A stretch of DNA of 64,000 bases from Novacetimonas pomaceti (GTDB taxonomy: Bacteria > Pseudomonadota > Alphaproteobacteria > Acetobacterales > Acetobacteraceae), in contig NZ_NOXG01000011.1 in assembly GCF_003207955.1 (NCBI RefSeq), forward strand, positions 1 through 64,000. The letters run 5' to 3'. Both the position numbers and the translations under genes were made by a program. The stretch's first letter is position 1; each line of letters starts with the position of its first letter. Shown here one piece after another: positions 51,382 to 60,511 of the stretch. Under the pieces are notes generated by a model that ran no database searches, had not been told where the DNA came from, and saw only the letters and a list, made by a program, of their open reading frames with translations.

Positions 51382-52845
51382 TTAGCCCTGCACCCGCCGC
51401 AACTGGCGCGAAAGCATGCCCAGCGCAAACATCAGGACCACCCCGAACGGCACAAGCCATGTAAAGGCAATGGCATGCCCACGGGGATGGACGAACATCA
51501 TGACGGCGCAGACGCCCAGCAATGTCAGGATAAAGGCGGGCAGCACGTCCCTGACCTTTGCGCGCGGCAGGAACATGGCGAACAGGAACGCCCCCAGCAT
51601 CGCGCCATAGGAACAGGCGGCGACCGAAAGGCCGAATACCACCGCGGGGCCATGGCTGCGTGAAAAACCCAGGGCGGCCAGCACAAGAACCACGGCCCAG
51701 CCCAGCGTCACCAGCCGCGCGAACGCCAGCGGACGCAGCCGCAGGCGCCGTGCCGCATCGGCGCACGGTCCGGAAAAGTCGAGCAATGTCGCGCTTGTCA
51801 TCGAATTGAGCGTCGCGGACAACGACCCCATCGTGGCGCTGAGCAGCCCTGCGATCAGCAACCCGGCAAGCCCCTGCGGCAGTCCGCGCACGATAAAGTC
51901 GGGGAAAAGCTCGTCGGACGCATGAAGCCCCACCTCCGCCAGCGACCGGCCATCATTGTGCGCCCACAACAGGATCCCCACCAGCGAGAGCAGCGCGAAC
52001 AGCATCCCGACCATGAACCCGCTGCCAATCAGCGCCTTGCGGGCATCGGCAAGGTTCCGCGCCGCCAGGACACGCTGCACCATCAGCTGGTCCGTCCCGT
52101 GGGATGCCATCGACATGATGGCCCCGCCCAGCACCGCAGCGAAGGGGGTATAGGGATTGAGGAAAAACATCGACGAACGCTGGAACAGGTGAAACCTGTT
52201 GGAATGCGCCAGCATGTGCGCCTGCCCCGCCGTTTCGTGATGGAACAGCAGAAGGACACAGGCCGCCGCCCCCGTCACATACACCGCAAGCTGTATGGCA
52301 TCGGACCAGACCACGGCCCGCAGGCCGCCAAAAAGCGTATAGAACAGCGTCAGCCCCATGATGAGGAGCATCACGACGAAATCAGGCAGCGGGAAATGCA
52401 TGGCGGCCAGGATGGCGGCCACGGGCAGCATGCCCGCGAACATCCTGATCCCCTCCGCAAGGACGCGCATCAGGAGAAAGGTGACCGACACCGTGCGTTC
52501 CATCGAGGAACCGAAACGCTGTCCCAGATACTGATAGACGCTGCTGAACTTTCCCGAAAAGTAATGCGGCAGGAACAGCCAGGCCACCAGCGCGCGTCCC
52601 ACGACATATCCCGTTGCCAGCCCGACAAAGACCATGCCGTCGCCATAGGCGATGCCGGGAATGCTGATGACCGTAAGGGTGGAGGTTTCCGTCGCGACAA
52701 GGGACAGGCAGATCGCCCACCACGGCAGGTCATGTCCCCCGCCGACATACGCGGAAACGGAATCCTGTCGTCCCGACAGCGCGAACGCGATGAACGGCAG
52801 GGTCAGGCAGTAGATGCAGATAATCGCGAGATCGACAGGAGACAT
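51382..52845 (-). CDS. Sodium:solute symporter (SSS family)
   Basis: A protein of about 487 residues with roughly 13 membrane segments and SSS-family signatures (LSLVATETSTLTVISIPGIA, GGAIMSMASHGTDQLMVQRV, AGLLIAGLLSATMGSLSATL). It imports sugars or acids with sodium. It is divergent from the serine hydrolase-murQ-gntR operon, so its likely substrate is an amino sugar, MurNAc or anhydroMurNAc, but this is context only. ATG 52845 (MSPVDLAIICIYC) is preferred to ATG 52872. Confidence 0.85.
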   Translation of the reverse strand: MSPVDLAIICIYCLTLPFIAFALSGRQDSVSAYVGGGHDLPWWAICLSLVATETSTLTVISIPGIAYGDGMVFVGLATGYVVGRALVAWLFLPHYFSGKFSSVYQYLGQRFGSSMERTVSVTFLLMRVLAEGIRMFAGMLPVAAILAAMHFPLPDFVVMLLIMGLTLFYTLFGGLRAVVWSDAIQLAVYVTGAAACVLLLFHHETAGQAHMLAHSNRFHLFQRSSMFFLNPYTPFAAVLGGAIMSMASHGTDQLMVQRVLAARNLADARKALIGSGFMVGMLFALLSLVGILLWAHNDGRSLAEVGLHASDELFPDFIVRGLPQGLAGLLIAGLLSATMGSLSATLNSMTSATLLDFSGPCADAARRLRLRPLAFARLVTLGWAVVLVLAALGFSRSHGPAVVFGLSVAACSYGAMLGAFLFAMFLPRAKVRDVLPAFILTLLGVCAVMMFVHPRGHAIAFTWLVPFGVVLMFALGMLSRQLRRVQG

Positions 52846-53104
52846 GCCGGTTCCATCATACTTCAGAAACATGGGTCATATGACCAAAGCAATACCATAT
52901 GAACGCCACAGATCATCCTGCCCCGAAACGTTTTTTTTGTCATTCCGAAACGGAACCATCCCATGAAAAAATAAACCACGCCTGTTTATCACAGGAATTT
53001 CAGCAAGATCCGCATCCCGGCCCCGACAGGCAGGCGATGGGCGGCATGGGACAGGATTGTCATTCCATAACCACAATGGTATTTCTTCTGTATCAGGCAT
53101 ATGC

Positions 53105-54316
53105 ATGCCTCCCCTGCCATCGGACCCTTTGCCCATGCATGCTTTCCCTGTCGCGCGACATCCGCGCCGCCGTCATGTCCTCACGCTTGGGGGGGCGGCC
53201 ATCCTTACGGCCTGCGCGCGCACCGGCCGTGGCCAGCAGATGAAAACAGGCATGGCGGATGTGGATCGCCTGCTCAGACAGGCCGTCGCGACGCATGCGA
53301 CCCCCGGCGTGGTCTGCGCCATCGGACATGGGCAGCAGGTCGTGCACCGCGCCGTCTATGGACAGCGCGCCGTCGTCCCGACGCCCGAGCCCATGACGTG
53401 GGATACCGTGTTCGACATGGCCTCCCTGACCAAGGCCGTCATAACCGCGCCATGCGTGATGCAGCTGTGGGAGGAAGGGCGCCTTGACCTCGACGATCCC
53501 GTATCGCGCTACCTGCCGCAATTCGCGACCGCGGGGAAAGGCGGCATCACGATCCGGCATCTGCTGACCCATTATTCGGGACTGCGGCCCGATCTGGACC
53601 TGACGCAGAAATGGCAGGGCCGCACCGCCGCCTTTCAGCGCGTGATGGATACCGTCCCGTCCCACCCGCCCGGCAGCGGCTTCGTCTACAGCGACATCAA
53701 TTTCCTCACGCTGGGCTTCCTGGTCGAAAAACTGTCCGGCATGACGCTGGATGCCTATGCCGCGCGTTATATCCTGGCCCCGCTGGGCATGAGCCACTCC
53801 CGCTTCCTGCCGCCCCCTTCATGGCAGGGACAGATTGCGCCGACCCAGTTCGACGATGACGGGCACATGCTGCGCGGGGTGGTGCATGACCCGTCCGCAC
53901 GTCGCATGGGCGGGGTTGCGGGACACGCGGGGCTGTTTTCCAACGCCGCGGACATGTGCGTCTATGCGCAGGCCCTGCTTGACCGCCGCGCCGGCCGCCC
54001 CTCCGCCTTTCCCCTGCAGCAGCAGACGCTGATGATGATGACGACGCCGCAGCAGCCGCAGGACAAGACCGACCTGCGCGGGCTGGGCTGGGATATCTCC
54101 ACCCCTTATTCCTCCCCTCGCGGGGATCATTTTCCGGTCGGGTCCTTCGGCCATACGGGCTTTACCGGCACCTCGCTCTGGCTGGATCCGCAAAGCGACA
54201 GCTATGTCCTGATCCTTGCCAACCGCGTCCATCCCGACGGGCACGGCAATGTCATCCGCCTGCGCCATGATGTCGCGACAGCGGCCGCCCTGGCGCTGGC
54301 GTCGCCCCGAACCTGA
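53105..54316 (+). CDS. Serine hydrolase, beta-lactamase/esterase family, exported
   Basis: A 403-residue class C beta-lactamase-like hydrolase. The N-terminus has RRR before a hydrophobic stretch ending TAC (a Tat-like lipoprotein signal). The active-site SxxK is SLTK (MASLTKAVITA, near residue 110), the YxN element is YSDINFL and the third element is HTGFTG. Such enzymes sit beside MurNAc-recycling genes in other bacteria (B. subtilis YbbE near murQ and nagZ). It probably acts on peptidoglycan fragments or peptide esters. ATG 53105 has AGG at good spacing; murQ follows by 37 bp. Confidence 0.82.
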   Translation: MPPLPSDPLPMHAFPVARHPRRRHVLTLGGAAILTACARTGRGQQMKTGMADVDRLLRQAVATHATPGVVCAIGHGQQVVHRAVYGQRAVVPTPEPMTWDTVFDMASLTKAVITAPCVMQLWEEGRLDLDDPVSRYLPQFATAGKGGITIRHLLTHYSGLRPDLDLTQKWQGRTAAFQRVMDTVPSHPPGSGFVYSDINFLTLGFLVEKLSGMTLDAYAARYILAPLGMSHSRFLPPPSWQGQIAPTQFDDDGHMLRGVVHDPSARRMGGVAGHAGLFSNAADMCVYAQALLDRRAGRPSAFPLQQQTLMMMTTPQQPQDKTDLRGLGWDISTPYSSPRGDHFPVGSFGHTGFTGTSLWLDPQSDSYVLILANRVHPDGHGNVIRLRHDVATAAALALASPRT

Positions 54317-54353
54317 TCCGCCCTCCTTCTTCCCTGTCAGGAGCCCGCGCCCC

Positions 54354-55286
54354 ATGACCCTTGATGCCCTTCCCCCCTTTCCCACCCTGACCGAGGGGCA
54401 GGACCCGCGCTATGCCGATGTCGACCTGTGGCCCGTCGCCTCCGTGCTGGACGCGCTTGTCGAATCGCAGATGAGCGCCATCGCCGCCGTCCGCGCGGCC
54501 GTCCCCCGGATGGAACAGGCCGTGACCGCAGCCCTGCCCCGCCTGATGGCGGGCGGCCGGCTGTTTTATGTCGGCGCGGGCACATCCGGACGCATCGGGA
54601 TGCAGGACGGCGTGGAACTGCTGCCGACCTTTGGCTGGGAACCCGAACGGCTTATCCTGCTGCTGGCGGGCGGCAATGACGCCGTCTATCAGGCCGCCGA
54701 GGGGGCGGAGGACCGCGACGATGTCGCCCGCGCGGAAATACTGGCCCACGATCCCTGCGCCAATGACGTGGTCCTTGGCATCGCGGCAAGCGGCAGCACC
54801 CCCTATACCTGTGCCGCCATCGGCGCGGCGCGCACCGCCGGCAGCCTGACGATCGGCATTGCGTGCAACCCTTCGTGCCAGCTGCTGAACATGGCGGAGG
54901 TGGGCATACCGGTCGTGACGGGGATGGAGGTCATCTCCGGCTCCACGCGGCTGAAGGCGGGAACCGCGCAGAAGGCGACGCTGAACCTGATTTCAACCAC
55001 GCTGATGATCCGCATGGGCCATGCCTATCGCGGGCAGATGGTGGATATGCGCGTCGTCAATGACAAGCTACGCCGTCGCGCCTGCCGCATGGTGCGCAGC
55101 CTGACCGGCTGCACGGAACAGCAGGCCATGGCGACGCTGCAGGCCGCGAACTTCAACGTCAAGCGGGCGGTCATGCTGTGCTGGGGGATTCCCGCCGATC
55201 AGATCGAGACCCTGCTCAGCACACATGACGACAACCTGCGCGGCGTCTTTGCACAGCTTCATCCATCCGGCGCCAGCGGGGACTGA
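54354..55286 (+). CDS. murQ: N-acetylmuramic acid 6-phosphate etherase
   Basis: A 310-residue SIS-domain lyase with the family motif FYVGAGTSGRIGMQDGVEL and AAEGAEDRDD containing the catalytic Glu, plus the TGMEVISGSTRLKAGTAQK block. It cleaves the D-lactyl ether of MurNAc-6-P to give GlcNAc-6-P and D-lactate. AGGAG precedes ATG 54354. It is the diagnostic gene of the cluster, tying the nagAB genes to peptidoglycan recycling. It follows the serine hydrolase and is followed by the regulator after 5 bp. Confidence 0.95.
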   Translation: MTLDALPPFPTLTEGQDPRYADVDLWPVASVLDALVESQMSAIAAVRAAVPRMEQAVTAALPRLMAGGRLFYVGAGTSGRIGMQDGVELLPTFGWEPERLILLLAGGNDAVYQAAEGAEDRDDVARAEILAHDPCANDVVLGIAASGSTPYTCAAIGAARTAGSLTIGIACNPSCQLLNMAEVGIPVVTGMEVISGSTRLKAGTAQKATLNLISTTLMIRMGHAYRGQMVDMRVVNDKLRRRACRMVRSLTGCTEQQAMATLQAANFNVKRAVMLCWGIPADQIETLLSTHDDNLRGVFAQLHPSGASGD

Positions 55287-55291
55287 ACCGG

Positions 55292-56053
55292 GTGAGCCCT
55301 CGTACACGGATTGCAGACTCGCTCCAGCCCGACCCCGACAGCCGCATGCCGCTCTATCTCCAGCTCGAAGCGCGGCTGCGGCATATGATTGACAGCGGGC
55401 AACTGCGCCGGGGCGACGTCATCCCGGCCGAGCGGGAACTGGCCAGCATGACCGGAGTTTCGCGCGTGACCGTGCGCAAGGCCATGGGCAAGCTGGTGCA
55501 GGATGGGCTCGTGATCCAGAAAACAGGCGCGGGCACGTTCGTATCCGGCCGTTTCAGCCAGCCTCTTTCGGAACTGAGCGGCTTTTCCCAGGACATGCGG
55601 GCGCGCGGCTTTACGCCGGGTTCGCACTGGCTGGACAGGCAGCACGCCATGGCCGGCCCGGACGAAGCCATGGCGCTGGGGATCGCGCCGGGCACGCGGA
55701 TCACGCGGCTCAAACGGATCCGGACGGCCGACGACGAACCCATGGCAATAGAAACCGCCATCGTGACGGCGCGCGACCTGCCTGATCCGTCGATGGTCCA
55801 GGACTCGCTCTATGCCGCCTTCAGGGCGCGCGGGCTGGTGGCGGTCCGCGCCCTGCAACGCCTGCGGGCGGGACTGGCGACCCAGCAGGAGGCACAGTGG
55901 CTGCACCTCAAACCGCACGCCGCCATCCTCCGGATCGAACGCCGCGCGTTCCTGGCCGATGGCCGCGTGCTGGATGTCACCTATTCCACCTATCGCGGGG
56001 ACATGTATGATTTCGTGGTGGAGCTTACGGCCGCTTCCACGACCCTTTCCTGA
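55292..56053 (+). CDS. GntR-family regulator, HutC/NagR (UTRA) subfamily
   Basis: A 253-residue regulator: winged helix (SGQLRRGDVIPAERELASMT, VTVRKAMGKLVQDGLVIQKT) and a C-terminal UTRA sensor (LSGFSQDMRARGFTP, DEAMALGIAPGTRITRLKRI, HAAILRIERRAFLADG, TYSTYRGDMYDF). This is the architecture of NagR/YvoA, which respond to GlcNAc-6-P or GlcN-6-P. It begins with GTG 55292, 5 bp after murQ, and is convergent with the nag operon, so it probably controls both arms of the cluster. Confidence 0.9.
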   Translation: MSPRTRIADSLQPDPDSRMPLYLQLEARLRHMIDSGQLRRGDVIPAERELASMTGVSRVTVRKAMGKLVQDGLVIQKTGAGTFVSGRFSQPLSELSGFSQDMRARGFTPGSHWLDRQHAMAGPDEAMALGIAPGTRITRLKRIRTADDEPMAIETAIVTARDLPDPSMVQDSLYAAFRARGLVAVRALQRLRAGLATQQEAQWLHLKPHAAILRIERRAFLADGRVLDVTYSTYRGDMYDFVVELTAASTTLS

Positions 56054-56134
56054 GCCTCAGGGCAGGCCCCTGATGAAAACAGCAGATGTTTCCGGGGGAC
56101 GGCCTTTTTTCAAAAGACGCTGACAAACAGAAGA

Positions 56135-56261
56135 CTATTTAAAAGTCTGGCCGATAATATCCTGAAATTTTCAAAAAAGCATGACAGGAACGTCGCCTTT
56201 TTGAAAAAAGGCGACACCCAAAAACTTTTGTCGTTTTTATCAGCAGCTTATTTTCAGACAG
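56135..56261. repeat. Double-hairpin dispersed repeat, copy B
   Basis: A 127-bp relative of copy A. The left end CTATTTAAAA and CCTGAAAT are followed by one good hairpin, GTCGCC and GGCGAC with A/T arms (56192-56215), then ACTTTTGTCGTTTTT and the right end TTTTCAGACAG. The first hairpin of copy A is reduced to CAAAAAAGCATGAC. It fills the gap between the convergent regulator and nagA. Confidence 0.75.
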
Positions 56262-56339
56262 TTTCGAAGTCTTTTCACCGGAACCTTCCCGGATCAATGC
56301 GTCACGCAGGGGGAAACATGCGCGATTTTCCGCCACAAC

Positions 56340-57443
56340 TCAGTGCAGGCGCTTTCCCCCGACCCAGACTTCCTCGATCCGCAGGGCATTATTCATGACC
56401 ACGAAATCGGCGCGCCGGCCCGGCGCCAGGACGCCCCGGTCCTCCAGCCCCAGATAACGGGCGGGATTGGTGCTGACCAGCGATGCGGCGTCGGACAGGG
56501 ACATGCCCGCATCCACCGCGTTGCGCAGCGCCACGTCAAGCGTGAGCACACTGCCCGCCAGCGATCCGTTCTCCAGACGCGCGACCCCGTTGTGGATATG
56601 CACGGTCTGCCCCCCCAACTGGCTGATCCCGTCACCCCCGCCGGTGCCCCGCATGGCGTCGGTTACGAAAAGCAGCCGCGCCCCCATGACGCGATGCGCC
56701 AGGCGGAACGTCGCGGGATGGACATGGTGGGTGTCAAAAATCATCTCGGCATAGGCGGCATCACTACACATCAGGGCGGTCACCGGGCCGGGCCTGCGGC
56801 TTTCGATCGGGGCCATGGCGTTGAACAGGTGGGTGGCACCCGCCACGCCCCCCGCGGCACAGATGCGACAGATCGCGCGTTCCGCGCCCTCGTAATCCGT
56901 TACTGTATGCCCCAGGCTTACCCGCACGCCCGCCCCGGCGAACGCCTCCATGGCGGTTTCGGCATGCTCCAGTTCGGGGGCAAGGGTGACAACCCGCACC
57001 ACGCCGGTGGAAAGGGCTTGCTCCACATGGAACGGGTCCGGGGCAATGGCGAAGGGTGGCTGCGCGCCCAGACGGTGGGGACTGACGAACGGTCCCTCCA
57101 GATGCGCGCCATGGACCTGCGGGCCGTCCGGGATCCCGGTGCGCCAGACCTCCGCCACGGCATGCAGGGCGTCCATCACGTCGGCCCACGGGCGCGTAAT
57201 GGTGGTCGGCAGGATGGTCGTGGTGCCGTGGGAGAGGTGAAAGCGTGACAGGCGATGGATGGCGTCCACCCCATCCATCGTATCCGCGCCATCGCCGCCA
57301 TGGACATGACCGTCGATGAACCCCGGCAGGATATAGCGTTCCGGCATATCGGCCTGTGGCGTGATTTCGCCGATCATCGCATCAAAGGACATCGACGCGC
57401 TGACAATCCGATCCTCAAGGACAAGCTGGCCACTGATGTTCAT
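56340..57443 (-). CDS. nagA: N-acetylglucosamine-6-phosphate deacetylase
   Basis: A 367-residue amidohydrolase with the metal-site motifs YILPGFIDGHVHGGDGADT, GAHLEGPFVSPHRLGAQPP, TGATHLFNAM-type residues (AGATHLFNAMAPIE) and DTHHVHPATFRLAHRVMGAR, and the catalytic Asp in FVTDAM. It deacetylates GlcNAc-6-P to GlcN-6-P. It is the last gene of the MFS-404aa-nagB-kinase-nagA operon, 49 bp after the kinase. Confidence 0.94.
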   Translation of the reverse strand: MNISGQLVLEDRIVSASMSFDAMIGEITPQADMPERYILPGFIDGHVHGGDGADTMDGVDAIHRLSRFHLSHGTTTILPTTITRPWADVMDALHAVAEVWRTGIPDGPQVHGAHLEGPFVSPHRLGAQPPFAIAPDPFHVEQALSTGVVRVVTLAPELEHAETAMEAFAGAGVRVSLGHTVTDYEGAERAICRICAAGGVAGATHLFNAMAPIESRRPGPVTALMCSDAAYAEMIFDTHHVHPATFRLAHRVMGARLLFVTDAMRGTGGGDGISQLGGQTVHIHNGVARLENGSLAGSVLTLDVALRNAVDAGMSLSDAASLVSTNPARYLGLEDRGVLAPGRRADFVVMNNALRIEEVWVGGKRLH

Positions 57444-57492
57444 AGGTTACGTCCGATCATGAATCCCGTCCGCCATTCATATCACATTCCCG

Positions 57493-58443
57493 TCAGTCAC
57501 ACGACAGGCCATGGCGAAGCCGCGCCAGCCACGAAGGGTCGATATCCCATCCCGCAAGTCGCGCGGCCCGCATGGCGCCGCCGCCAATGGCCGAAAACTG
57601 CGGTGGCTGCGGGGCCTCGTCCAGGAAGCGCGTCACGGTTTCGACCACAGTGCGGCTGTGGAACACGCTGCCGCTATGGCTCCATGGCAGGGGGCGCTGC
57701 AGGCGCGTGCGCGCGGTCCTGACCTGTGACGACAGGAAACGCGCCGCCCGCACCAGAATGCGCGTGGCCTCCACGCAGCCCTCATCGGCCAGACGGTCAA
57801 CCACATGCGCCAACGACGCAATCGCCGAGCGCGGATGCGCCTGTACCCGCTGCCATTCCAGCAGCGCCTCCCCCGCGATATCCGGATCGGCCGGCAGGTC
57901 CAGCGCCTGCAATATGCTGCGCGCGAACGCCGCTTCGCCCGGATGGCGGGTATCGATGAAATGGACAACCCGGCCCAGCGCGATGCGCCCGATCCAGTAT
58001 CCGCTTCCCTCGTCCCCCAGCATGAAGCCCCAGCCACCGATCCGTAGCGGCGGATTCTGGTGGTCGTCTGCCCATATCACCGACCCGGTTCCCGCCAGGG
58101 CCAGAATGCCCGGCCCATCGGCGAATGCGCCAATACAGGCGATTTCCACGTCCGGACACATCATGATGGTGATATCCGGGCCAAGGGCCTGGCGAATGAC
58201 CTCTTCCTGCATGCGCGACGACGGCCTCAACGCGCTGTATCCCGCAAGGCCGACCGTCGCCGCCCGCAGGGGACGCGACCCGATACCGTGCAGGAGCCCG
58301 CGCAGCGTTTCCGCCCAGTCCGCCTTGTCATAGGGATTGCTGCCACCCGCATGGCGGCGTTCGATGACATGGCCATCGCGCGCGACAACGACGGCGCGGG
58401 TCCGCGTTCCCCCGCCATCCACCGCCAGAATTGCATCGTTCAT
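57493..58443 (-). CDS. BadF/BcrA-type sugar kinase (MurNAc/GlcNAc kinase candidate)
   Basis: A 316-residue member of the BadF/BadG/BcrA/BcrD ATPase family with ILAVDGGGTRTRAVVVARDG (phosphate 1), GPGILALAGTGSVIWADD (phosphate 2) and GWGFMLGDEGSGYWIGR. Characterised relatives include NAGK and MurK, which phosphorylate GlcNAc and MurNAc. Since no PTS component is nearby, this enzyme probably makes GlcNAc-6-P and/or MurNAc-6-P for NagA and MurQ. ATG 58443 follows AGGATAACGTT. The operon also lies next to a ROK kinase, so specificity may be split between the two. Confidence 0.85.
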   Translation of the reverse strand: MNDAILAVDGGGTRTRAVVVARDGHVIERRHAGGSNPYDKADWAETLRGLLHGIGSRPLRAATVGLAGYSALRPSSRMQEEVIRQALGPDITIMMCPDVEIACIGAFADGPGILALAGTGSVIWADDHQNPPLRIGGWGFMLGDEGSGYWIGRIALGRVVHFIDTRHPGEAAFARSILQALDLPADPDIAGEALLEWQRVQAHPRSAIASLAHVVDRLADEGCVEATRILVRAARFLSSQVRTARTRLQRPLPWSHSGSVFHSRTVVETVTRFLDEAPQPPQFSAIGGGAMRAARLAGWDIDPSWLARLRHGLSCD

Positions 58444-58490
58444 AACGTTATCCTGTCCTCGGGGGATACCAGCCCGCCCCGCCATCCGCA

Positions 58491-59282
58491 TCAGGACAAA
58501 AGCGCCCTGAGTTCCGGGTCATGCTGCATCAGGTGCGTAATATACGCACGCCGCGAAAGCGCGCCCGCCGCGGCCTCGTCCGCGATGATCAGGCAGTCGG
58601 CATGCATCTGCAGGGCGGTGGCGCTGATGCTGGCGGTCATCGGTCCCTCGATCACGCGCGCCAGCATTTCGGCCTTGGCCTGTCCGTTCACGACCATGAC
58701 CGTGCGACGGGCATCGAGGATCGTCGCAATTCCCATCGTAATGGCGTGATAGGGAACCTGCGTCAGGTCATCGTCGAACATGCCGACATTCTGCTGTCGC
58801 GTGGCAGGATCAAGGGTCACGAGCCGCGTCCGCGACGTAAAGGCGGAAAAGGGTTCATTGAACCCGATATGGCCATTTTCCCCCAGGCCCAGAAGCTGAA
58901 GCCCCACGCCGCCGCTGGCGCGGATCGCATCTTCGTATCCCGCGCACTGCGCCGCGATGTCATCGGCACTTCCATCGGGGACATGGGTCGCGCTGTGGAC
59001 GATGTTGACCCGCGAAAACAGGTGTTCATCCATATAGGTGCGATAGGAACGGGCCGAGGACGGGGCAATGCCGGCATATTCGTCAAGATTGAATGTCCGG
59101 CACCGTTCGAAATCCAGTCCTGCCTGCCTGTGCGCAGTCACCAGATGGGCATACACGGCCTCCATCGTGCGGCCGGTCGCAAGGCCCAGCACGATATCCG
59201 GTTTCTGGCGCACGGCCCTTTCAATGACGCGCGCCGTCAACGCGGTTGTATGTTCGGCGGTCGGACAGATGACAACCTTCAT
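58491..59282 (-). CDS. nagB: Glucosamine-6-phosphate deaminase
   Basis: A 263-residue NagB protein: LGLATGRTMEAVYAHLVTAH, CRTFNLDEYAGIAPSSARSY, LLGLGENGHIGFNEPFSAFT and ITMGIATILDARRTVMVVNG. It converts GlcN-6-P to fructose-6-phosphate and ammonia, the last step of the pathway. It is 14 bp downstream of the 404-residue unknown and 47 bp upstream of the kinase, so it is in the middle of the operon. Confidence 0.96.
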   Translation of the reverse strand: MKVVICPTAEHTTALTARVIERAVRQKPDIVLGLATGRTMEAVYAHLVTAHRQAGLDFERCRTFNLDEYAGIAPSSARSYRTYMDEHLFSRVNIVHSATHVPDGSADDIAAQCAGYEDAIRASGGVGLQLLGLGENGHIGFNEPFSAFTSRTRLVTLDPATRQQNVGMFDDDLTQVPYHAITMGIATILDARRTVMVVNGQAKAEMLARVIEGPMTASISATALQMHADCLIIADEAAAGALSRRAYITHLMQHDPELRALLS

Positions 59283-59296
59283 GACATTCTCCAGTT

Positions 59297-60511
59297 TCAG
59301 TGCATCGATGTCACGATGCCCGCCCTGTCCGGGGCGGGCAGGTCATCGAGTGCCTGACCTATCCAGTTGATGTTTTCCCGGCGCAGGTGACCGAAATTGT
59401 AAAAGGCGAAATCGCGCACGCCGCGCCGCGCCAGCGCGTCGACCTGGGCGCCAAACGACGCGGCGTCGCTGAAATCGCACGCGGCGGGGCGCAGGACGGC
59501 GCGAAGGGAATCCTGATCCGGCACGATGTCGCGCACATCCTCGAACCGCGACAGCAGGGCGCGCGTATCGGCGCCATACAGGCATACCTCCAGCCCGTCA
59601 CATGCCCCCGCCAGCGCGGCAAGGTCGGTGCCCTCCACCCATGCCTGAACGGGGCTGGCCTGGACCGAGGGGATGGCATGCACGCTGACGTCAGGTGAAA
59701 TGGCCTGACGGATTTCCGCCACAAGGGAGGTCACCTGCCCACAGCGCCAGCGCAGGAACGCCCGCAGGTCGTCATCAAACAGCACGGCATGCATCAGGCG
59801 GTCATGGCCTTCGGCCGCCGTGCCGTCGCCACGACGCGCGAAATAGGCCGACAGATGTTCGCGCACACGCTGTCGCACGCCGCATGCGCCAATCCCCGCC
59901 CCTGTCGCGCCCGCGACGCATGCCCCACAGAAACACAGCCCCAGAAGGGTATCGGACCATGGGTTGGGCGACAGGAGGCTCATTTCATGATGGAAACCAT
60001 GATGGAACGGCTGCCATCCCGGGGTCTCGAGAACAAGGCCGTCAATATGCGGATGCGCGGCGATATCGCGACACAGCGATACCCCATAGGCGCGAACCTC
60101 CCGATGGGACGGGCACAGGCTGTAGGGATAACAGTCGCCAAACGCATTGTGGCAGGCAAACTGCGGATAGCGCGCGCCCAGCGCGGTATTATGGAAAAGC
60201 ACGGTCCACGCCGACAGGTTCAGCCCATGCGCGCGCAGGACCCGCATTGCATCGGCGCCAAGGCCCTGCCGCGCCATGATGGGACGGATCGTCCCGTATG
60301 TTTCGGGCCGCGTCGGCAGATAGACCGCCCCGTCCTGGGGAAAGAACACCTTCCCCCCCCTGCCGTGAGGACGCAGGAACTTTCCCGCATGATAGGCCGA
60401 GGCAATGCATAGCGTATTGACCCCGATTGCCCGCATTTCCGTGGCAAAGCCGGGCAGGTCCCCCTGCTCCGAAATATCCCACGGATATATGTACAGGCCG
60501 CGATAGGACAT
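59297..60511 (-). CDS. Uncharacterised protein of the nag operon, possible TIM-barrel glycosidase-like fold
   Basis: A 404-residue cytoplasmic-looking protein (no signal peptide or membrane segment) that I cannot assign. Its start overlaps the stop of the MFS gene (TGATG) and it is followed after 14 bp by nagB, so it is a full member of the operon. Visible: RGLYIYPWDISEQGDLPGFA, ASAYHAGKFLRPHGRGGKVF, CPSHREVRAYGVSLCRDIAA, DGLVLETPGWQPFHHGFHHE, and a cysteine cluster CFCGACVAGATGAGIGACG. The D-G-L-x-L-E-T-P motif and regular beta/alpha pattern suggest a TIM barrel with a catalytic Glu; the Cys cluster could bind metal. Function: unknown; a role in hydrolysis or isomerisation of an imported amino-sugar derivative is a guess. 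Confidence 0.75.
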   Translation of the reverse strand: MSYRGLYIYPWDISEQGDLPGFATEMRAIGVNTLCIASAYHAGKFLRPHGRGGKVFFPQDGAVYLPTRPETYGTIRPIMARQGLGADAMRVLRAHGLNLSAWTVLFHNTALGARYPQFACHNAFGDCYPYSLCPSHREVRAYGVSLCRDIAAHPHIDGLVLETPGWQPFHHGFHHEMSLLSPNPWSDTLLGLCFCGACVAGATGAGIGACGVRQRVREHLSAYFARRGDGTAAEGHDRLMHAVLFDDDLRAFLRWRCGQVTSLVAEIRQAISPDVSVHAIPSVQASPVQAWVEGTDLAALAGACDGLEVCLYGADTRALLSRFEDVRDIVPDQDSLRAVLRPAACDFSDAASFGAQVDALARRGVRDFAFYNFGHLRRENINWIGQALDDLPAPDRAGIVTSMH

